Origin: Mucilaginibacter sp. | Lineage (GTDB): Bacteria > Bacteroidota > Bacteroidia > Sphingobacteriales > Sphingobacteriaceae | Direction: 5' to 3' | Length of the DNA: 36,308 nucleotides | Assembly (NCBI GenBank): GCA_028287925.1 | Contig: JAQBOS010000323.1 | Span: forward strand, 1 to 36,308 | Shown: in pieces, positions 31,884 to 36,308 of the stretch | Layout: each line of letters starts with the position of its first letter | Numbering within the stretch: the stretch's first letter is position 1 | Program-made: the position numbers and the translations under genes | The notes under the pieces: model-generated | Database searches by the model: none | What the model was told of the DNA's origin: nothing | What the model saw: the letters and a program-made list of their open reading frames with translations, nothing else

Positions 31884-32369
31884 TGTGTGATAGGATTAAG
31901 TTTACCTACTCTATTCAGGCTTTTCGGTATGCGCCTTTTTTATAAACTACGATTATAATGCAATACCCGTATGTAAATACAAGGTTCTGCAACTTATTAA
32001 CGGCTTGTTATTGCTTTTACTGTTAACGGCTGTTATTGATTTATTAGATGGATAAAGTGTTTAAGTTTTCTCAAATGTAGTTTATAGCTGCCATATTAAC
32101 AATAGCGCTAAAAATTAAATAAGATCTGATTTTCGCTCCAAAAAACTGCCCGTTCAAGTGTCTGCATTTGAATGTAAAACAATTTAATCGCGGACACCTG
32201 AATGGGCGGCAGACTTTAACAAGTTTCCTTTGGGCATTACGAATATGGCGGGCGGATCTTACACGGGGCGCTTATGCTGAAGCAATAAGAAATTAAGGCG
32301 TAATATTTAGTAATACACCCTCATTATAATTTACCTTTATCTCCTCAATTCAACGTAAACACCAATATA
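31884..32369. other. Gene-free divergent spacer (486 bp) with one palindrome
   Basis: This region separates the DyP operon from the 108-aa orphan gene. Apart from the imperfect palindrome at 32146-32212 I see no ORF, RNA gene or clear promoter box, although both flanking units must start here. Confidence 0.5.
32146..32212. repeat. Imperfect palindrome CTGCCCGTTCAAGTGTCTGC / GCGGACACCTGAATGGGCGGCAG
   Basis: The two arms of about 22 bp pair with a few mismatches and a 2-nt bulge around a centre of about 22 nt. It could be a dispersed palindromic repeat or a regulatory hairpin for one of the divergent genes. Confidence 0.6.
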
Positions 32370-32696
32370 ATGGACGAGCTAAACTTTATCAATAATTCAA
32401 ACGATGCAAACAATTCACAGATCGTAATTTTTCAGCAAAATGTATCTGATACAGATGAGCTTGAAGCCCCTGTAAGCCTGCACCTGGTATCAGTAAAAAC
32501 AGGATCAAGTGCCAGCGTACCGGTTGCCGCTGCCGGTAAATTTCATGTGGCAATTATTACCCCGGAAATAACCGTTGTTGACGGGATTATGAGAATAGAG
32601 GAAATTTCAACCCCTGCTGTTTTAATGAAAGCCGGCCAGACTGCTTCTATTAGCGGGGACAGTGATTCAGGATATGAGATAAGTGTGGAAGGGTAG
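32370..32696 (+). CDS. Unrecognised 108-aa beta-rich protein
   Basis: This small acidic protein starts MDELNFINNSNDANNSQIVI with no signal peptide. The rest alternates hydrophobic strands and Gly/Ser turns (PVSLHLVSVKTGSSASVPV, KFHVAIITPEITVVDG, AVLMKAGQTASISGD, YEISVEG), suggesting a small beta-sandwich or barrel. The start NNSNDANNSxIVIFQ recalls small secreted or cytosolic proteins of unknown function, but I cannot name a family. Codon use looks like that of neighbouring genes. It stands alone, with repeats on both sides. It is probably a real gene because the strand pattern is regular over its full length. Confidence 0.65.
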   Translation: MDELNFINNSNDANNSQIVIFQQNVSDTDELEAPVSLHLVSVKTGSSASVPVAAAGKFHVAIITPEITVVDGIMRIEEISTPAVLMKAGQTASISGDSDSGYEISVEG

Positions 32697-32734
32697 GGAA
32701 GTCTTTTGCCAGGGGTAGTCAATAATTACCACCT

Positions 32735-32847
32735 TGTCATTGCGAGGAACGAAGCAATCGCATGCTTTACAGAGCAAACAGAATGGTGTAGAACTTGCAC
32801 TGACGGTTGTGCACGGCGTGCGGTTGCCACGCTGCGCCGCAATGACA
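32735..32847. repeat. GTCATTGCGAGGAACGAAGCAATC-type palindromic element
   Basis: TGTCATTGCGAGGAACGAAGCAATCGC at the left and GCGCCGCAATGACA at the right form inverted ends of an element of about 113 bp. The wording is that of a well-known dispersed non-coding repeat in several bacterial phyla. It lies between the orphan gene and tetR. Confidence 0.8.
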
Positions 32848-32923
32848 TGTTTTTAATTATTGCTCCGATCATCTAGAATAAGCTAACCTTTTGTAATCAA
32901 AGCGTAAACTAAACAAATACCTG

Positions 32924-32955
32924 TTTGATAAATAAGACCAATCGGTTTATATTTG
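32924..32955 (+). promoter_or_regulatory. Consensus promoter of tetR
   Basis: TTTG (32924-32927), exactly 20 bp, then TATATTTG (32948-32955) is a perfect match to the Bacteroidota promoter. The tetR ATG lies only 8 bp after the -7 box, so the mRNA should be leaderless or nearly so. Confidence 0.75.
32932..32951. promoter_or_regulatory. Putative TetR operator O1 (imperfect)
   Basis: ATAAGACCAATCGGTTTATA matches the perfect palindrome in front of the MFS gene at 15 of 20 positions. It sits between and over the -33 and -7 boxes of the tetR promoter, as expected for autorepression. Confidence 0.65.
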
Positions 32956-32963
32956 TGCTCATA

Positions 32964-33551
32964 ATGACAAAGGCAGAAAGAACACGGCAGTTTATTATTG
33001 AAAAGGCAGCACCTATTTTTAACCGGAAAGGGATTGCCGGTACTTCGATGAGCGACATTATGGAAGCTACCAAGCTGGCTAAGGGCGGCCTGTATGGCAA
33101 CTTTGAAAGCAAGGAGGAGATCTGCCTGGAAGCATTTAAATATTTGACTGATTCACTTTCTGCCGAGATCAATAAAAGCATTAGTGGTAAGGCTACTGCA
33201 AAGGAGAAACTTTTTGGCCTGCTTGATTTTTATAATGGTAACCTATTAAAAAACAATCATGGTGGATGTCCCATATTAAATTTTGGTACAGAAGCCGATG
33301 ATACCAATCCACTTATCAAACAAAAAGTAGAGGAAGTAATAAACAGGTTTAAAACCAGGATTTCGAATATTATTAAACAGGGACAGGAGAGCAAAGAGTT
33401 TAACCAAACTATAGACGCGGAAACATTTGCTATAAAAATGTTTACCATGATTGAGGGCGCCATCCTGGTGAGTAAGGTGCAAAATAATGGCACACACATG
33501 CATATAGTGGTTGACATGCTAAAGGCCGACATCGAACAATTTGTCAAATAA
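32964..33551 (+). CDS. TetR/AcrR-family transcriptional repressor
   Basis: I start at ATG 32964 (MTKAERTRQFIIEKAAPIFN, 195 aa); the TTG of the track lies upstream of the promoter -7 box. Residues 8-55 are the TetR DNA-binding domain with GIAGTSMSDIMEATKLAKGGLYGNFESKEEI. The C-terminal ligand-binding part is helical and shows CPILNFGTEADDTNPLIKQKVEEV, typical of TetR_C subfamilies. It is followed by a DHA2 transporter in the same direction, with matching operators in front of both genes, so it probably represses itself and the pump until a toxic ligand binds. Confidence 0.92.
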   Translation: MTKAERTRQFIIEKAAPIFNRKGIAGTSMSDIMEATKLAKGGLYGNFESKEEICLEAFKYLTDSLSAEINKSISGKATAKEKLFGLLDFYNGNLLKNNHGGCPILNFGTEADDTNPLIKQKVEEVINRFKTRISNIIKQGQESKEFNQTIDAETFAIKMFTMIEGAILVSKVQNNGTHMHIVVDMLKADIEQFVK

Positions 33552-33562
33552 TTTTTTTTGAT

Positions 33563-33590
33563 ATTTAAAAGACCGATCGGTCTTTTAAAT
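33563..33590. promoter_or_regulatory. Putative TetR operator O2: perfect 28-bp palindrome
   Basis: ATTTAAAAGACCGA is followed directly by its exact reverse complement TCGGTCTTTTAAAT. The GACCGATCGGTC core is a typical TetR-family operator. It lies in the 63-bp tetR-MFS spacer, 24 bp before the MFS start. Confidence 0.85.
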
Positions 33591-33614
33591 GAATGAGAAT
33601 AAAAAGAACAAAAA

Positions 33615-35165
33615 ATGAATAATTTAAAACGAAATCTGCTAATCATCACTGTTCTGCTTGCCGCGGTGATGGAGCTGATAGATACAACTATAGTAAATGT
33701 AGCCCTGTCGCACATGAGCGGTAACCTGGGGGCAACACTGGAGGATACCACCTGGGTAATTACAGCTTATGCCATAGCAAACGTTATTATTATCCCCTTA
33801 ACCAGCTTTTTAACCATTAAGCTTGGGCGAAGGAATTATTATATAGGCTCTATTATTTTATTTGTTGTCTGTTCGTTTATGTGCGGGAGTGCAACTAATA
33901 TTTGGACACTGGTATTTTTCCGGTTTTTGCAGGGGCTTGGCGGAGGTGCGCTACTCTCTGTATCACAGGCTGTTATTTTTGAGTTGTTCCCTAAAGAAAA
34001 ACAAGGTGTTGCCAGTGCGATATTTGGCGTTGGCGTATTTATCGGCCCCACAATTGGTCCCACAATGGGTGGCATTATTACAGAAAATTATTCATGGCCG
34101 CTGATATTTTACATTAACATCCCGATAGGGATATTAGCTGCAACCTCCTGCTATTTTTTGCTCACGGAACCTACCATAAAATCAAAAATACAAAGGGTAG
34201 ACTGGACAGGTATCGTCCTGCTGGCTATTGGTATAGGATCATTACAAACCGTATTGGAGAGAGGGCAAACGGAAGACTGGTTTGCCACAGGTTATATCCT
34301 GTTTCTTACCGTTACCGCAGTAATAACATTAACAGCGTTTATTATATGGGAACTGCATGTAGAGCACCCAGTGGTAAACTTGCGGGTATTTAAAAGCAAA
34401 ACCTTAACTATAGCGGCTATACTAACCTTTATTACCGGGATAGGCATGTTTACTTCTATCTTCCTTACACCGGTAATTGCGCAGCGTTTGCTTGGCTTTA
34501 CACCTACACAAACCGGTTTGCTGCTCTTGCCCGGGGCGATAATAGCCATACTAGGATTAATGGTTTCGGGTAAGCTTTTACAGGCAGGATTGTCGCCATT
34601 AGTAATTATTACGGCAGGTTTCTTTTGCTTTATATATTTCAACTGGAACATGTCGGGCATGAGCCTTGATACTTCGGCATATACCATCACCATAAACCTA
34701 ATTTTCCGGGCATTGGGGATGGCGTTTTTAACGGTGCCTTTAACTATGCTGGCCATATCATCATTGGCCCCAAAGGATATTCCGCAGGGGGCGTCGTTAA
34801 ATAACATGATGCGGCAGTTAGGCGGGGCGTTCGGAATTTCGGCTATAAACACTTATTCAGCCCGCAGGATAGCGTCGCACCGTACAGCCCTGCTTGCCAA
34901 TATTACAACCACAAATCCCCAGGCTGTTGAGCGGCTTAATTCATATACCGCATATTTTCAGCACAAAGGGATCGGCCTGGCAGATGCAAAGCTGAAAGGA
35001 ATGCAGGTGATAGACCTTGCAGTTGTAAAACAATCAACCTTATTAAGTTACGTAGATTCCTACTATTTGATAGGGCTATTATTTGCTATTGCCCTGCCTT
35101 TACTGCTGTTTGTGGTTAAAGCGCCAAAGAGTACAGCGCCTAAAATGATATTGACGGATCATTGA
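33615..35165 (+). CDS. DHA2-family (EmrB/QacA) multidrug MFS transporter
   Basis: This 516-aa protein has about 14 hydrophobic segments. The first helix has the DHA2 start MELIDTTIVNVALSHM. TTWVITAYAIANVIIIPLTSFLTIKLGRR carries the motif-A-like loop. GVGVFIGPTIGPTMGGIITE is the antiporter motif C, and NIPIGILA follows. The family exports drugs or other toxic compounds in exchange for protons. It has its own operator palindrome upstream and is controlled by the adjacent TetR regulator. No membrane-fusion (EmrA/HlyD) or TolC partner is next to it. Confidence 0.93.
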   Translation: MNNLKRNLLIITVLLAAVMELIDTTIVNVALSHMSGNLGATLEDTTWVITAYAIANVIIIPLTSFLTIKLGRRNYYIGSIILFVVCSFMCGSATNIWTLVFFRFLQGLGGGALLSVSQAVIFELFPKEKQGVASAIFGVGVFIGPTIGPTMGGIITENYSWPLIFYINIPIGILAATSCYFLLTEPTIKSKIQRVDWTGIVLLAIGIGSLQTVLERGQTEDWFATGYILFLTVTAVITLTAFIIWELHVEHPVVNLRVFKSKTLTIAAILTFITGIGMFTSIFLTPVIAQRLLGFTPTQTGLLLLPGAIIAILGLMVSGKLLQAGLSPLVIITAGFFCFIYFNWNMSGMSLDTSAYTITINLIFRALGMAFLTVPLTMLAISSLAPKDIPQGASLNNMMRQLGGAFGISAINTYSARRIASHRTALLANITTTNPQAVERLNSYTAYFQHKGIGLADAKLKGMQVIDLAVVKQSTLLSYVDSYYLIGLLFAIALPLLLFVVKAPKSTAPKMILTDH

Positions 35166-35177
35166 AGGTTGGGGTAG

Positions 35178-35276
35178 TAATTAGAGGTTAGAGACCAGAG
35201 ATTAGTTGGGGAGAAGTGATTAGAGATTAGAGGTTAGTTGGCGGCAGTGATCAGAAGCTGGAGATTAGAGATTAGG
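35178..35276. repeat. GATTAGAGATTAGAGGTTAG degenerate direct repeat
   Basis: About nine imperfect copies of a GATTAGAG/GGTTAGAG word fill the spacer between the MFS and SDR genes. It is purine-rich and has no obvious pairing arm on the other side. Confidence 0.75.
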
Positions 35277-35327
35277 TAGAAAACAAAGAGTTAAGAAACA
35301 ACAATAGAACAATCAAACAATTAAACA

Positions 35328-36074
35328 ATGAATATTACAGGAAAAACAGTACTAATAACCGGTGGCGGTTCAGGTATAGGCTTTGAAATAGCCAAAAAAT
35401 TAAGCGATAAAAGTAATAAGGTAATTATTACAGGCAGAAGCGAAGAACGTTTGCAAAAGGCGGCAGCGCAGCTAAACAATGTTAGCTATATCCCAACGGA
35501 TGTGAACAGCGAAAGTGATGTTGATACGGTGGTTGAACGTATAAACAATGAATTTGGCGGCCTTGATATCCTTATTAACAATGCAGCCCAGGCTTACTAT
35601 CATCGTCTGGGTATTGATGGCAATACTTATTCAAAGGCCGCTGATGAGATCCAAACTAATTACCTATCAATAATAAGACTTACAGAGAAGTTACTGCCGC
35701 TGTTGCGGGTTTCAAAAGAAGCTGCAATAGTAAATGTAAGCTCAATAGTGGCATTTGTACCAGGTATAAACCTGGCTACTTATGCAGCAAGTAAGGCCGC
35801 CCTGCATTCGTACACAAGGGCACTAAGGTATGCCCTAGCCCTAAATACCGGCATTAAAGTATTTGAGTTGATGCCGCCATTGGTAAATACAGAATTCTCC
35901 AGTGAGATAGGTGGCGAAAATGGCATCCCGCCGGAGGTAGTTGCCGAGGGACTAATTGACGGTTTTGAAAAAGACGAATATGAATTACATATCGGCAATA
36001 CTGCTGATCTGTACAAATTATACCTTTCATCGCCCGAAGAAGCTTTAAAAACTTTGAACCAGGGAAGAGAATAA
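35328..36074 (+). CDS. Short-chain dehydrogenase/reductase (DltE-like SDR)
   Basis: This 248-aa classical SDR has the NAD(P)-binding TGGGSGIG (about 11-18), DVNSESDVD after the third strand, the NNAAQAYY segment (NNAG-type), catalytic Ser in VNVSSIVAF and the YAASK active site (Tyr/Lys). ELMPPLVNTEFSSEIGG follows the usual PG motif position. The sequence resembles the DltE-like branch of Bacteroidota SDRs. Its substrate is unknown. It lies 162 bp after the MFS gene, separated by a repeat, so cotranscription with the TetR-MFS unit is possible but unproven. Confidence 0.92.
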   Translation: MNITGKTVLITGGGSGIGFEIAKKLSDKSNKVIITGRSEERLQKAAAQLNNVSYIPTDVNSESDVDTVVERINNEFGGLDILINNAAQAYYHRLGIDGNTYSKAADEIQTNYLSIIRLTEKLLPLLRVSKEAAIVNVSSIVAFVPGINLATYAASKAALHSYTRALRYALALNTGIKVFELMPPLVNTEFSSEIGGENGIPPEVVAEGLIDGFEKDEYELHIGNTADLYKLYLSSPEEALKTLNQGRE

Positions 36075-36075
36075 T

Positions 36076-36119
36076 ATAGAATCAGGAATTAAGAGCCAGG
36101 AATCAAGATAAAAAAAAGA
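36076..36119. repeat. AATCAAGA-type purine-rich repeat, copy B
   Basis: ATAGAATCAGGAATTAAGAGCCAGGAATCAAGATAAAAAAAAG follows the SDR stop. GAGCCAGGAATCAAGATAAAAAAA matches copy A after batE except for one base. Confidence 0.7.
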
Positions 36120-36135
36120 TAAATTCCCTTTAATA

Positions 36136-36200
36136 AGCTAAAAGGCGAGAGATAAAAGACGAAGTATATTTTTTCGTTAAAACCTTTCGCCTTTTAGCTT
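36136..36200. repeat. AAGCTAAAAGGCGA inverted repeat, possible terminator
   Basis: AAGCTAAAAGGCGA (36136-36149) and TCGCCTTTTAGCTT (36187-36200) are perfect 14-bp arms around a 37-nt centre with further partial pairing. T-rich DNA follows. It could end the SDR transcript. Confidence 0.65.
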
Positions 36201-36236
36201 TTACCTTTCACCTTTTTACTTATTTTTAGCGCCTGA

Positions 36237-36308
36237 ATGGAAGCTAAAAATAATAAGAAAACCATCTGGGCATGGTGCATGTTCGATTGGGCCAATCAAT
36301 CATACAAT
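36237..36308 (+). CDS. Partial UMF1-type MFS transporter (N-terminal 24 residues)
   Basis: An ATG at 36237 opens a frame running off the right edge. The translation, MEAKNNKKTIWAWCMFDWAN then QSYN, has the W-x-x-FDWANxxY start that is characteristic of the UMF1/Atg22-like MFS permeases. It is too short to appear in the ORF track. The rest lies outside the window. Confidence 0.8.
   Translation, partial: MEAKNNKKTIWAWCMFDWANQSYN

Noticed and set aside
33257-33751. 164-aa minus-strand ORF across the tetR-MFS junction
   Set aside because: It runs over the operator palindrome and both plus-strand genes, and shows no domain.
34292-34852. 186-aa minus-strand ORF
   Set aside because: It is antisense to the membrane helices of the MFS transporter, and its composition mirrors them.

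Overview
This window looks like a chromosomal segment of a Bacteroidota bacterium, most likely Sphingobacteriaceae (Mucilaginibacter/Pedobacter-like). That placement is an inference. It rests on a complete Bat (Bacteroides aerotolerance) operon, promoters of the Bacteroidota type (TTTG, about 20 bp, TAnnTTTG), many genes without a Shine-Dalgarno sequence, AT-rich spacers, and family-typical proteins such as the M61 peptidase, the RhaI-type isomerase and DUF5706/PycTM. No rRNA, tRNA, CRISPR array, prophage or insertion-sequence transposase was seen.

Layout. Positions 1-5240 are read on the minus strand. They hold a truncated membrane protein, an SdiA-regulated-like lipoprotein, a secreted protein with a C-terminal Hint (Hedgehog/intein) domain, and a two-gene operon of Tat-exported enzymes: a flavin amine oxidase followed by a PLP aminotransferase. 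Positions 5502-10392 are plus strand: an exported M61 peptidase with a strong terminator, a tiny membrane ORF, and an 865-aa outer-membrane protein whose N-terminal half carries atypical-kinase-like motifs ahead of an Omp85-like barrel. Positions 10522-13658 are minus strand: a large GAF-domain protein and a PAP2 phosphatase. Positions 13781-17136 are plus strand: an HD-domain protein fused to a Pycsar-effector-type membrane domain (PycTM), whose stop overlaps the start of polyphosphate kinase ppk1.

Positions 17240-19913 are minus strand: a RhaI-type sugar isomerase and an FGGY kinase, the first two steps of L-rhamnose catabolism. Two small membrane ORFs follow. The Bat operon runs from 20959 to 29494: MoxR ATPase, DUF58, a BatD-like membrane protein, BatA, BatB, BatC, BatD and BatE. 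These encode an AAA+ ATPase working with membrane von Willebrand-A and TPR proteins at the cell envelope. A minus-strand pair follows (29640-31883): a DyP-type peroxidase and an unrecognised upstream partner. The right end has a small beta-rich orphan protein, a TetR/DHA2-MFS pair with two matching operator palindromes, an SDR oxidoreductase, and the first 24 codons of a UMF1-type MFS transporter.

The spacers are notable. At least nine different repeat types occupy them, including a perfect 21-bp inverted repeat, a 17-bp inverted repeat, a GTCATTGCGAGGAACGAAGCAATC-type element, and several purine-rich degenerate repeats of the AATCAAGA, GATTAGAG and AAGTCCG kinds. The most promising candidates for undescribed biology are the kinase-like/Omp85 fusion, the HD-PycTM-ppk1 coupling, the secreted Hint protein and the DyP companion protein.
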